Source: Exophiala sp. HKRS030 | Taxonomy: Eukaryota; Ascomycota; Eurotiomycetes; Chaetothyriales; Herpotrichiellaceae | DNA: 64,000 nt | Reading direction: 5' to 3' | Assembly (NCBI GenBank): GCA_023897205.1 | Contig: JAHWDD010000002.1 | Coordinates: forward strand, 2,356,001-2,420,000 | In this document: one piece after another, positions 20,546 through 31,347 of the stretch | How the letters are laid out: each line of letters starts with the position of its first letter | How positions within the stretch are numbered: position 1 is the stretch's first letter | Notes under the pieces: generated by a model | Told to the model about the DNA's origin: nothing | Seen by the model: only the letters and a program-made list of their open reading frames with translations | The model's database searches: none | Made by a program: the position numbers and the translations under genes

Positions 20546-21739
20546 TCATCCATCAAACTCATACTTCTGCCACCCTCTCACTCCCACGGCCTTGTATCTA
20601 AACATATGACCTCCCTCGTCGTCAGGCTTTGCATTAGGACTCTTATCCCTTCCCGTGGCGATATACAAAATATCAAGGTTCTTTCCTCCCCACGTCGTAC
20701 AAGCCATGTTGTTGGCCGAAAAGACAATATCCTTCAAATGCTCGCCCTTTGGGCTGAACACCATGACTCTGTATGATGCAAACATGGCGATCCATAGATT
20801 TCCCTCAGTACTATCAAGCTCGTATTAGCCGGTCTGATCACTCGCTCCACTGATCACAGATCACACCGTGTGTGTGTCTGTATTCTCAAAGCACTTGGCA
20901 GACAAGGTGGGTCAGTAACTCACTCGACAACCATCCCATCAGGCTCCCCAAACGAGGACCGCCGATCGATAAACAATCTCTTGTTCGAAATACTTCCACT
21001 CTCCAGGTCAAAATCGTAAGCCCATACCAACATCGCGACCGAATCGTTAAAGTACACTGCCCGCATCACCTTTCGTTAGCATCTGCACCACACATTCTCT
21101 TTTCCTCCGAGAGATACCACACAGCCGACCGGCCGGGTCATCGTAGAACTTCAAAAACTCACTCGTCTTATTATCCGGACTCCAAGCCAGGCCGTTTCCA
21201 CAAATGACTCCCTTTTCCATGAGATGTAGGCTCCCATCAGGATCGTATCTCCATAACCGACCTATGGGTTCGCCGTGGCTGACAGGACATTTGTTGGGAC
21301 CATACGCCATGGCCACACGGTCGATCTCCGCCAGCCAAAACCGACCTTTCGCGTCGACACCACCGTCGTTGAACCGCCTGATACCTCTGTCGCTCGTCGG
21401 GATGATCTCCTTGACCACCTCGAGTTTACCCGTCGCCTCGTCCATGAACGCCACGCCCTGGAAGTAAGCGCAGATGTAACTTCCGGGTCTGTTCTTGCGG
21501 AAAAAGGCCACCGTCACGCTGTCCTCGAGCTTCACCACCCTCGTCTCGCCGACCGCGTCGCCAGTGTCGGCGTCGACCTGGACGATTTGCAACTCGGCCG
21601 GCTCGCACAGGCAATCCACCCAGTGCAGGGTCGAGTCGCTGGCCCGGTAGATCGGAGCTTCCCCCAAGTTCATGCCGTTGCCACATTTGAGCCACGCCTT
21701 GCCGCCCTCGATCACCTCGAGTGGTCCAGCCGAAGACAT
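20546..21739 (-). CDS. SMP-30/gluconolactonase/LRE-family lactonase
   Basis: Regucalcin-type six-bladed propeller that hydrolyses sugar lactones with a divalent metal. Exons on the minus strand are 21739-21163, 21056-20924 and 20810-20546 (introns 106 and 113 nt), 324 residues. Family motifs are NLGEAPIYR (metal-ligand Glu) with TLHWVDCL, RRFNDGGVDAKGRFWLAEID, GNGLAWSPDNKT and, across the first splice, YFNDSVAMLVWAYDFD, then FGEPDGMVVDTEGNLWIAMF across the second. No signal peptide. With a MocA-type dehydrogenase nearby it could form the dehydrogenase-lactonase pair used in oxidative sugar breakdown, but no substrate can be read from the sequence. Confidence 0.92.
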
Positions 21740-22811
21740 TGTCGAAATTGAATCCTTTAGAGTTTTGTTTTGTTTGTACTCCGTAGAACGTCGTACGTTT
21801 GATTCTTGAGGCTCTCGAATGAAGAACGTCTACAGTAATGACTTGCTAAGCGTCAGTGTTATTCCAGCCAGCCCATTTCAATTGAATTTCACCTGGACAA
21901 AATTATCTCAAACTGCTCAAATGCCTGTAGATGTGGATCAATCACACGGGACGCTGCCCCCTTGGCTGGAGATAGCCGTGACTCGTAATTAATGGCATTA
22001 TTCAGATCCGGGTTGGACAAGTACCGAGAGATTCATGGGTTTCCCACAGGGACAAGACCCTTGTTCGGAGGAGGGAACCATGAGAGAGCAGCTGATCATC
22101 TTTTGCGTGGGGAGATGGTTCGTCTCGACACATGACGGGGTGGTGGAGGGTGGGTTAGACGGAGCACAAACAAACGTTTTGTGTGGGAGAAATAATGCCC
22201 GCGCAGGAAAACAGGCTCCGTTCAGTTTGTACACTGTACCACACCACCAAATGGCTCCATGCCTGCTTGGAAATGGAAAGATACAGTACAGTAGGACGGG
22301 ACCATGGATTTCAATTTGATCGACTGGTCCAACAAATGATGCCTAGACCCTCTCATATGGGCAACCATGCTGTACCGTTATCTTCTAGAAGCAGAGATCA
22401 GATGTGTCCACTTGTTTTTTCACTAGTTTCCTCGTGGTACCATATTGGACATCTGGCAACTGGTTCTTGTTGACTACACGTATGAAACTCATTCTGAATT
22501 GGACTCGGTGTTCGATAAAGCCACCTGTGAGCCAAGGGCCAGATACTATATGGAATACTCTAAAGCTATTTAGAAACGGTGCCACACCAATTGTACACGC
22601 ACAGAATCGGATTGCTTCCCTTTGATCAAACTACGCATTGATCTTGCCTGCTTTTGGTGATAGAAAAAATCCACAATACACGGTGATTCACTCCCAATCC
22701 CCCAACTGCCTGCAGATTCATGGTCTCATGTTTCTTGTATTGTGTACTGTATCGAGAATTCTCGGTGTCGCAAAACCCATCGCCCATCGCCACTGTTGTA
22801 CCAGCCACGGT
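21740..22811. other. Intergenic, no gene recognised
   Basis: A 1.07 kb stretch with only short ORFs lacking similarity or splice support. It holds the lactonase promoter, including one TACTCCGTA at 21777-21785, and the 3' region of the rhodopsin-domain gene. Confidence 0.4.
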
Positions 22812-24054
22812 CTATACTCCAGGGTTCTGGGCAGCCAAAGATCCTTGCCGCTCTGATATCGACCACTCTTGCTTCACATGAATTGTGTTATCGAGACTGA
22901 TCCGCTCCTCTTGACTCGCAGAATCACTGCGCGGCATCTTGGTGGCCCGCGATAACCCGACCACACTGTCATTGCGGTAACATGACGCTCTACGCGGGTA
23001 GGCATCGGATGTGCGACTGCGTCGAGTGCTGCTCGTCAGGAGACGTGGGAACATCAGACTGACGACCGGCCGTATGGCTGGGATGCATGCGCACATGATA
23101 CCGACGTTCAGTTCGGCGGCCGACCACGTCGCGGCGGGAACATTGTCATAGGTAATATCAGTCGATATACTCGTGATGTAGAGGGCATGAAGTCGGAGGA
23201 TCGAGGTAATGCAGGCACTATGACTCCAAGTCAGCCAGAGGGACATTGCAAGCTAAGAGAGCGTCGGGGGTGTCGCTTCTTACAATCCACCAAGAGCGAA
23301 AACTGCAATCAAACTGATTTTCTGCTTCCGAGGAAGTCTCAGTCTCCACAGCACAGGCATCGGGAGGAACCAGACCGCCAGATCGGTGGCGATGTTGAAG
23401 GCCGAGAAGCTGAACCAAAATGCAAGCATGTTGACGCAGTGTCCATTCTTGATGGTGGTCTTGTCCCAGTAATACGCGACCGGCCAGCATGAAAAGCACG
23501 AGGTCAGAATGAAAGCGCAACCTCCAACACCGATGATACCAATCAGGCACCAAGCCGCGATGCGATAACTTCTCTGTACAAAAAATCGCAGATATTGGTA
23601 CAAGATCGAGTCCTTAACCAAGAACAATGCCAGGTTGTACACGATGATACTGGCGTAGAGCAGCTGTCACGCAGTCAGCGACGGCTATCGTCAATGTCCT
23701 TGGTGGTAGTTATGATACCTTGGAAAGAGTCTCATTGTCTTCTGTACTGACGGTATCTGCATGCCGACCCAAGCCATTGTTCTTCTCTGCAATTCAGACA
23801 GGTCAGTCGGCTTCAGACAAGTAACTGAAAGGCCTAGACCTACGCAGGACGATTATCACGGTAAGACCGATGGAAAGAGCCAAAGCGAAGAGAATGAGGT
23901 AGTCTTCAGTGCCAGCCTGCTTGATGATGACGAATCGGGATATACAACGAACAACAATGAAAAGAAATGCCAGAGCATTGAACACTGCGGCCGTCACCAC
24001 AGCTTGCATGCCACGCTCCAAACCCATGTTGTCGATGCGGCAGATGCGCCGCAC
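22812..24054 (-). CDS. Fungal rhodopsin-domain integral membrane protein
   Basis: Seven-helix membrane protein of the large fungal family annotated as rhodopsin domain (often linked to CFEM/PTH11-like proteins); function unknown. Exons on the minus strand are 24054-23844, 23786-23719, 23663-23284 and 23217-22812, which close in frame to 354 residues. Typical features are FNALAFLFIVVRCISRF and AGTEDYLILFALALSIG in the first helices, the Lys-rich loop before YASIIVYNLALFLVKDSILYQYLRFF, two Cys in the loop SCFSCWPVAYYWD, FNIATDLAVWFLPMPVLWRLRLPRKQK, and a helix ending in IVCACIP-like PAIRP. The tail of about 80 residues is Ser/Arg-rich and soluble. An internal Met (MGLERG, 24027) may be the true start. 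No CFEM domain is visible upstream. Confidence 0.85.
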
Positions 24055-25170
24055 AGATGTTCAAAGTTCACAGCATACCCTGACAACTGATCGAGTGTTT
24101 GAGAAGTGGAAGATGCCACCACGCAACGAGGCCTGGGTAAGAAATTGTGGGAAGCCTGTCGCTTCGTGCCGGCAATGTTGCCAGTGTCAAAGGAGAACCT
24201 CCTGGGGTCGAAACAGTAAAAGTAGAAAGCCCAAGAGGGTCCCAGGAACAGAACATGGGGCATTTCCCGGTCTAGTTTGTAAATTCGCGAAGCGAAGATG
24301 CAGCACAATCTGGGGTAATGGGAGGGTGGGAGATGGCGTCTGGACTCTGGACTCTGGAGCGCATTGCCGAGCATTTGGAGTAAGTCAAACTTGATCTAAA
24401 AGACTCGGCGAGCATTATAGAGGTCATTTGTGGCGTTGATTTGTGAAGCAAAAGGGAAGACTAGAACAACCTTCCTGTCATAGTTCTCCAAAATCAAAGG
24501 CAGCCATCCGGTCCTGGAGAGGTCAGTTCGCCGGTGACTGGTCACGTAACATGGATAGGGACCGGGAACTCCCAGGGTTTTCATTTTCCAAGCCCTCCCT
24601 CCCCATGTACTGGGTAGAGGCAAAGAGGTCCAAGCTCAACCGGGATCGGGAGTTGCGACACGAATTGACTGAAGAAGTGTTGCAAAGCCAAGCCAATCTT
24701 CGGAAGTTTGCGAGACAAGTAACAGAATTTCCAATACCTCGAAGGAGGAAGCTGTAACCGTTGCCCTCGACAGACAAGATTTTCGCACTTGAGGCGAAGC
24801 ATCACTATGATGGGAGGAAGAACGACTTCCTCAACTAGTGGATGTGGAGTAAAGACTGGGCAAACACTATGAGGTCATGCCAAAGACCTTGCCGTTCCAC
24901 TAGAAGAAGAAATAGTCTTCAAACAAGCACCTGATTATCTGATCTCACGGTCTTAGATCGGTCTATGAGGCAACATTTAGTTACTTCTGTCACAATGAAT
25001 CAGCTCGAACATTGTTTAGGCAAAAACAAAAGATGGTTGAGCTTGCCAAGCGTTTACACTGTGGTAAGCCACGTCGTCCGCAGTCTCTATGCTCTTCCTA
25101 TGGTGCTTGAAGATTTCTCGACAACAACTGGTATTTGCACAGAGCCGCAGGATGACGATATCTCACGGTA
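24055..25170. other. Intergenic, no gene recognised
   Basis: Only short ORFs (up to 126 codons) with no recognisable family. It includes the upstream region of the rhodopsin-domain gene and the 3' region of the SDR gene. Confidence 0.4.
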
Positions 25171-26083
25171 TCATGCTGTCCAGCCACCATCAACCGTGTA
25201 GACCGCACCAGTGACGAATGATGCTTCGTCACTGAGAAGAAATGCAACGACGTTGGCAACTTCGACTGGATCTGCAATGCGCTTTAAGATCGCCCCGCTG
25301 ATCTCGGCGGCCCTAATTGTTTCATCTGAGGGCATCATGGCTGTTTCGATTGCCCCTGGAACATATATCAGAGACATCGCAACGATTTCAAGAGTGAACA
25401 TCAAGAGTGAACATACCTGGTGCTACACAATTGAATCTAATGTGCGGGTTCTCCTTTGCGGCGCTCCTCGTCATGCCGATGACAGCGTGTTTACTGGCAA
25501 CATAGGGTCCCATACTCGCGAATCCGATCAGTCCTGCTCCGCTGGCCGCGTTTACCTGTTCAGCCATGATCAGCAAAGGAGATTCTGAAGTTTGGGGGTC
25601 GAACTCACAATGCTTCCACCAGCTTTCATACGGCGGACCTCAGATCCCAGACACAAAAACATCCCCTTTGCATTGACATTCATGTGGAAGTCCCAATTCG
25701 CTTCTGTTTCGTCCTGTATCTTGTTGCACCGTTCCCAAGACAGAACTCCTGCGAAATTGGCCGCGGCATCCAATCGACCAAACTCTTTGACGGTGCGGTC
25801 CATCCACCTTTCTATGGCAGTGGCATCGCGCACATCGACCAAGGTGTAGATATGACTTGCAGCTTCATTTACGGCCAGTGAACTGAGGGTTTCTTGAAGA
25901 CCTTGCTCGTTCACGTCAGCCAGCGACAGGATCGCTCCTCGGCTAGCGACCAATCGAGCTATACAAGCTCCCATACCCGAGGCTGCGCCAGTGATGGCGA
26001 TCTGCGAGGAGCGTTAGATCTCATAAATTGGACTTCTGATGAGCCGCAGAATCACATACAACTTTGTTACGCAGTGAAGCCAT
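25171..26083 (-). CDS. Short-chain dehydrogenase/reductase (classical SDR)
   Basis: NAD(P)-dependent oxidoreductase. Four exons on the minus strand: 26083-26060 (only 24 nt), 26001-25609, 25555-25417 and 25355-25171, closing to 246 residues, the normal classical SDR length. Cofactor motif TGAASGMG is near residue 12; the NFAG variant of NNAG lies in [10 protein letters not shown]; the catalytic Ser is in NAASGAG and the catalytic YVASK follows; [10 protein letters not shown] spans the last splice, and the C-terminus ends in the family's [13 protein letters not shown]. All introns have GTATGT or GTGAGT donors. It faces away from the permease at 27.1 kb and may share its promoter and pathway. 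Confidence 0.93.
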
Positions 26084-27101
26084 GGGAATGTATTCAGAGG
26101 AGCAATGGGTATGAGGTTCGAAGGAAGTACCAGAGTGAAATAATGTCTATGTTCAGTTGGCAGAACAAGGGGAAGTGTGTGCGTATCTCAAGTCTTGCTG
26201 GATCGAGACTCGGGTATTATACTCACGTATAGCGATAATGATGCTTCGGCACATTAACCAGGATGAAGGCCCTGCCCCTGGGATATTTTCGGATGTTCAA
26301 GACTCGCTAGGCCTAGAAGTTGCCCGTACATGACCGCTGACGCAAGCTTCGGGTGGTCGACATGAAAAACCTTCCTATACCAGTATCTCGACTGCATGAT
26401 ACCGTGCGTGCACATTGCATTCGAGGCGGCTAGCAAGGAGTTCCAAGTGAAAGCAACCAACATTAGCTTATCGGGAACTTCTACCCCTTCGATTCAGTAG
26501 GACTTAAGGGCCTTGTACAAGCCTTTTACGCACAGTAGTCGATGGAAGAAGTCGAATTGGTTTGTTAAGAATTCTGAATCTCGGGTTATATCCGAGGTTG
26601 GCAAGAATTGAAGACGTAGTCGAACTTGAATATGACTCAAACTATCATAATAAACTCATGTTTCAAAGTAGCCAATGAAAGCGATAGATAACGAAACCGA
26701 TATCAGTCTTGTCAGAACCGTCAAGCCCGGGTTGCATCCGAATTCAGTAGGAATTCAGGGCAACATCCAGTGGTATTTAACAATAATACATTCGCTTGCC
26801 GAGTCAGACTTTCTTGTGGATCCCACGTCGGGTAGAGCCCCAAAATAGGAAAGTTACTATATTTCTTGACCTTTTGGTCAACAGCCTCCCTACCCATCAA
26901 AGTCTTCCCGCTTGTCTAGACAATGTGATTGATTGACGGGATGGGGAGGCAGAAAGAGAGTTATCTTGAGCGTCTCTCCCTGCTTTCGCTCCAAGCTTCT
27001 CTCGAGGTCAGAAGAACTCGCATGAACATTTTGCGACCGTCTCATTCAGTGACCTGGGTACATTTTGCGATTACGCAAGGCATCTACCACGACTTGCAAA
27101 G
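26084..27101. promoter_or_regulatory. Divergent promoter region, SDR and permease
   Basis: A 1.0 kb region between two divergent starts. It contains several ATTCAGTAGGA stretches (near 26493 and 26742), noted as a short dispersed repeat. No other gene recognised. Confidence 0.4.
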
Positions 27102-28646
27102 ATGTCAATACAGAGCTGCAGCGCCGACGAGAAGACTGATGCAACGTCCAATCATCAGCAAATCAACAAAGAATCTTCTCTCTATGATAGCTCAGTCACA
27201 GGCACAAGCGTGGGCCAGATTTCAACGCCGAAGAAGCCCTTCACAGTATGGTCTGCCTTGTCCTTGGGGTTCAACATCACCAACACTGGCGCATCAATGG
27301 TGCTTGTGGTTGGCAACACCTCCTTCGGCGCAGGACCTCTGTTTTTCTACTCAACGATCCTTATCGCCGCCGTCACCTTCTGCGTCGCCGTCACACTAGG
27401 CGAACTTGTTTCTGCCTACCCTCACGCTGGCGGCCAGTACTTCTGGGCTGCCCAATTGTCTCCTGAGAAGTATCGTCGATTTTTCTCCTATCTAACGGCC
27501 ATCCTGTCCTGGGCATCCGTCATTTGTGTCTGCGCGTCGAGCGCCCAAGCTGCGGGCCTTGTGACCTTCCAAATTGTCAGCTTGGCCCGACCGGATTTTG
27601 TCTACCAAAGATGGATGGGCTTCCTGGTCATGGAAGGTTTCAACATTCTGGCCGCCTCTCTCACAATCTACGAATTCTTGCTCCCCAAGATATCCAAGGG
27701 CGCCTTGTTCTATGTTGTCGCGGTCACAACGGCCATATTTGTCTGCTTGCTGGCGCCGTCAAGTCCTAAACAGTCTGCAGCGGTCGTATTCGGCGCCAGC
27801 GGCAAATACTTCAACCTTTCCGGATGGCCGGACGGTATCGCCTTCCTTATCGGCATGAATGGGGTAAACTGGTGCTTCTCCTGCCTCGATGCGGCAACTC
27901 ACTTGTCTGAGGAGATCCAACACCCTCGCAAGGATATTCCGATTGCATTGCTGTCTGTCGCTGGCATGGCACTTTTGATCGGCGTCATGATGTCCCTTGC
28001 CATCTATTTTGCGGCCTTTGATCTGGAAACGACCACCAGCATCATTTCACTCCTGAACAATATCTACGACAACAACCCTACCTGCGCTTACGTTTTTGGG
28101 GCCCTGCTGCTCTTGTGCCTTTTGAATGCACTGGCCAGCGGGCACGCCTGGCAGGCACGGATCACTTGGTCTCTAAGTCGCGACAAAGGTACCCCTTTCC
28201 ACTCTTACATGAGCACACTGGCGCCGGCTCCTTTCTACACACCCCTCTGGGCCACTCTCTGGGGTGCTTGTTGCGTAGGTCTTTGCGGGTTCCTCTACCT
28301 CGCATCTGCAACGGCTTTCAGCTCCTTCGTATCCGGAGGTGTTATTCTCCAGTACATTACCTATGCCACACCAACAACTCTCTTACTCCTCCACGGTCGT
28401 AGTAATTTCAACCGCGGACCCTTCTTCTGGCCAAAGTTCGGACCTGTGGCTAATGTGGTCGTCATCGTATGGTCCATCTTCACGCTCGTCGTCTACAGCC
28501 TCCCATATTTCTTGCCTGTTGCTGCGGATACCTTCAATTATGTGTCTGTCATGGTGGTGATTGTCTTCCTCTATGCTACGATATTCTGGATCGTCTATGG
28601 TCGCAAGCACTACACCCTTGCGGATGTCAACCTGGCGTCTGATTAA
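27102..28646 (+). CDS. Amino-acid/choline-type permease (APC superfamily)
   Basis: Plasma-membrane importer of the fungal amino acid/GABA/choline permease group (Hnm1/Uga4-like). Intronless, 514 residues with about 12 predicted helices. Family blocks are FTVWSALSLGFNITNTGASMV, TLGELVSAYPHAGGQYFWAAQLSP, SWASVICVCASSAQAAG, NGVNWCFSCLDAATHLSEEIQHPRKDIPIA (consensus loop) and SGHAWQARITWSLSRDKGTPFHSY. The N-terminus is soluble and Ser/Thr-rich. The exact substrate cannot be told; choline, GABA or another amine is likely from the family. The lack of introns contrasts with the nine-exon relative at 49.7-51.9 kb. Confidence 0.92.
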   Translation: MSIQSCSADEKTDATSNHQQINKESSLYDSSVTGTSVGQISTPKKPFTVWSALSLGFNITNTGASMVLVVGNTSFGAGPLFFYSTILIAAVTFCVAVTLGELVSAYPHAGGQYFWAAQLSPEKYRRFFSYLTAILSWASVICVCASSAQAAGLVTFQIVSLARPDFVYQRWMGFLVMEGFNILAASLTIYEFLLPKISKGALFYVVAVTTAIFVCLLAPSSPKQSAAVVFGASGKYFNLSGWPDGIAFLIGMNGVNWCFSCLDAATHLSEEIQHPRKDIPIALLSVAGMALLIGVMMSLAIYFAAFDLETTTSIISLLNNIYDNNPTCAYVFGALLLLCLLNALASGHAWQARITWSLSRDKGTPFHSYMSTLAPAPFYTPLWATLWGACCVGLCGFLYLASATAFSSFVSGGVILQYITYATPTTLLLLHGRSNFNRGPFFWPKFGPVANVVVIVWSIFTLVVYSLPYFLPVAADTFNYVSVMVVIVFLYATIFWIVYGRKHYTLADVNLASD

Positions 28647-29536
28647 AACGAAAGTGGAAAATCAGGCGCCACTGCTAGCCCTCGCCTTCTGACAGGGTTG
28701 GAATTACTGGAGTGTACTTGTCATCGGACAAGATATCTTAGGTACATAATTTCCCTGCTACTATACTGTATCTATCATTGATTTTTAGACTGGTTTTCGA
28801 GTATATATATATGGTCCGGAACCGCGTTGAATCCCCCAAGTGTTCCATGGACACTCCTCGTCTTCGGACCGGCCAAGTTTGACAGGAGCATCGTAACGAA
28901 TCGTACCTCTCGATCATTGCTTTAGCCTACAAGGACTGGCCAAGCGTCAAGCATGGGCCGTGTGGGAAATACGCCGAAGGGGGTCGCTGACGCTTGGGCT
29001 CGGGCTCACCAACTCTTTCCCTTTTTGGACTCGGTCCGATCCAAATGCCAGCAGCTAGCGTTGGCGAGCGTCGTTATCAATGACCTCTACGAAATGAAAC
29101 AGCGAAGTTCGCGGCTTTGTCACTCATGCCTAGATCGGTCGGGATGCGGTCGTTCTTCAAATCTATCCCCATTTTAAATTTCCAACGCCTCCCTCGCATT
29201 CTACAGGGAGCAGCGTATGCGAGTCAGGAATCTCCTGATCCTTGGATCACACATCTACGCATCTTGTCGGCCCATCAACATGAAGATCCACCTTCTGCCT
29301 CTGGAATGTCAAAAATTCCCATGGTCGAGGCTCAATATCGCATTATTACCAGGAAAGGGAAGTTTTAGAGACAGCTTCAAAGCATAAGATGGCACACATT
29401 TTCGAGGTACAGTAGATGGGTGGAGGGCTCCAGTTATTTCTTCTCGTTACCGACTTATAAGACATCCTGGAGTTTATCGAAGTACCTTGAACTCAGCGTG
29501 AAAGTACATTTTCTGAAGTCCAGGAGGTAATCCAAC
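28647..29536. promoter_or_regulatory. Upstream region of the Baeyer-Villiger monooxygenase, with CGG-N-CCG sites
   Basis: Contains two perfect CGGWCCG 7-mers, CGGACCG at 28865-28871 and CGGTCCG at 29032-29038, and a related GGTCCGG at 28813-28819. Inverted CGG triplets are the usual target form of Zn2Cys6 regulators, and one such gene lies just beyond the monooxygenase. No gene recognised within. Confidence 0.3.
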
Positions 29537-31168
29537 ATGCAAAATTCGGATGTCGAAACAGAACTCGATGCCCTGGTCGTCGGCAGCGGATTTGGTGGTA
29601 TCTATGCCTGCTTTTCACTTCGCAAGCTTGGCTTGAACTTCGCCTGTATCGAAAAGGCGGGAGACGTCGGAGGAACATGGTACTGGAATCGATATCCTGG
29701 GGCGATGAGTGATACACACAGCCACTTGTACAGGTTCTCCTTCGACGAAGAGGACTACAAAAACTACCCATTTACGCACAACTACCTTTATCAGGCGGAG
29801 ATCCTTAGCTACCTGGAGCACGTGGTGGAGCGGCACGACCTTCGAAAGTATATCCAATTCAACAGTGAGATGAGATCGGCCGTCTTTGAAGAAGGATCCA
29901 ACCGCTGGCGAGTCACGGTGCACACTGGCCACGTTTTCGTCGTGCGATACCTCATTTCGGCCATGGGGCTCTTGTCGCAACCTGTCTATCCGGACATCCC
30001 TGGCTTGCACGACTTCAAAGGTACCCTGGTGCATACCGCTACATGGAAACAAGATCTCGACCTCCGCGACAAGAGAGTTGCACTGATCGGGACCGGCTCT
30101 ACAGGTGTTCAAGTGACCACTAAGATTGCGTCGGAGGTGGGCTCTCTTTCGTGCTTCATCCGCCATCCGCAGTACGTAGTGCCTGCGGGCTACCGAGAGT
30201 TCCCGGCCAAACAGAGAGACGAAATCAATTCCAACTTCTCGGCGTACTGGGACAATGTCAACCGATCCATGGTCGCATTCGGATTCGAAGAGAGCACGCG
30301 ATCCTTTGCGTCCGCGACGCCGGAGGAGAGGGAGCGAGTCTTTGAAAAGCTGTGGGACGACGGGAACGGGTTCTGGTTCATGCTGGGCGGCTTCAACGAC
30401 ATCGCCACCAACCCGGAAGCCAACGCGTTTGCCGCCGACTTTGTCAGGCGAAAGATCCACGAGATCGTCCGGGACCCGGAAAAGGCGCGCGTCCTGACGC
30501 CCCACGACTACTACGCCCGCCGGCCCATCTGCGGAAACTCTTACTACGAGCAGTTCAACCGGGACAACGTACACGTCGTGGACGTGAAGGAGAACCCCAT
30601 CACCGCCGTCACGGGTCGCGGCATCACCACCGCGGACGGGGTCGAGCGTGAGTTCGACGCCATCATCCTGGCGACGGGCTTCGACGCCCTCGACGGCAAC
30701 TACACCCGCCTTCACATCAGGGGCCGTCGGGGGGAGACGATCAAGGACCACTGGTCTCGGTCGGTCACCAGCTTCGGTGGAGTCATGGTGTCCGGGTTCC
30801 CAAACTTCTTCATGGTCCTGGGCCCCCAGTCGCCTTTCGCCAACAATCCGCCCGTCATCGAGACGCAGGTGGAACTGATCATGGCCGTCATCGAAAGGTC
30901 CGAGACACTTGGAAAGAAGACCTCCTCTGGGCACGGGCAGCACGCCGGGGTGGTCGAGCCTACCCCCGAGGCCGAATCCGACTGGGCCCGACGGTGCGAG
31001 GTCGGCGTCGAGGGCAGTCTCTTCAAGAAGACCTCGTCCTGGATCTTCGGGGCCAACGTGGCCGGCAAGGTCTTCGCCACCCGCTTCTTCTTTCCCGGCC
31101 TGCGCCCGTACCGCGAGTTCATAGAGTCTTCAATACGCGAGGGTTGGAAGGGGCTCGTCTTTAAATAG
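29537..31168 (+). CDS. Baeyer-Villiger monooxygenase (FAD/NADPH, cyclohexanone monooxygenase type)
   Basis: Inserts oxygen next to a carbonyl to give esters or lactones using FAD, NADPH and O2. Intronless, 543 residues. The FAD site VVGSGFGG lies at residues 14-21, followed by the GGTWYWNRYPGA block. The BVMO fingerprint FxGxxxHxxxW is seen as FKGTLVHTATW at about 160-170, directly before the NADPH site ALIGTGSTG (about 182-190). A conserved ATGFDALDGNY segment and the C-terminal GPQSPFANNPPVIETQVE fit the family. The third-position GC content rises strongly from about 30300 onward. A Zn2Cys6 regulator lies convergently next to it. A lactone or ester product could be handled by a hydrolase, but none is adjacent except the nitrilase (C-N bonds). 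Confidence 0.94.
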   Translation: MQNSDVETELDALVVGSGFGGIYACFSLRKLGLNFACIEKAGDVGGTWYWNRYPGAMSDTHSHLYRFSFDEEDYKNYPFTHNYLYQAEILSYLEHVVERHDLRKYIQFNSEMRSAVFEEGSNRWRVTVHTGHVFVVRYLISAMGLLSQPVYPDIPGLHDFKGTLVHTATWKQDLDLRDKRVALIGTGSTGVQVTTKIASEVGSLSCFIRHPQYVVPAGYREFPAKQRDEINSNFSAYWDNVNRSMVAFGFEESTRSFASATPEERERVFEKLWDDGNGFWFMLGGFNDIATNPEANAFAADFVRRKIHEIVRDPEKARVLTPHDYYARRPICGNSYYEQFNRDNVHVVDVKENPITAVTGRGITTADGVEREFDAIILATGFDALDGNYTRLHIRGRRGETIKDHWSRSVTSFGGVMVSGFPNFFMVLGPQSPFANNPPVIETQVELIMAVIERSETLGKKTSSGHGQHAGVVEPTPEAESDWARRCEVGVEGSLFKKTSSWIFGANVAGKVFATRFFFPGLRPYREFIESSIREGWKGLVFK

Positions 31169-31347
31169 CTTTCGAGTTGTAGTGAGCGTCAACGACGATC
31201 CTCATATCAATAAAGACGCAACTCCGAAATGCTTGCTATACGTTGACTAGACATTGACTAGAGATGAACAGTGTTTTCAAGCATTCTCTCCCCTTCGAGA
31301 AGACAACAATGACATGAGCATCAGCAAGATAAAGGTTCCCTAAATCT

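Noticed and set aside
29615..30943. 442-codon minus-strand ORF opposite the Baeyer-Villiger monooxygenase
   Set aside because: Antisense shadow; the + strand carries the full BVMO fingerprint.
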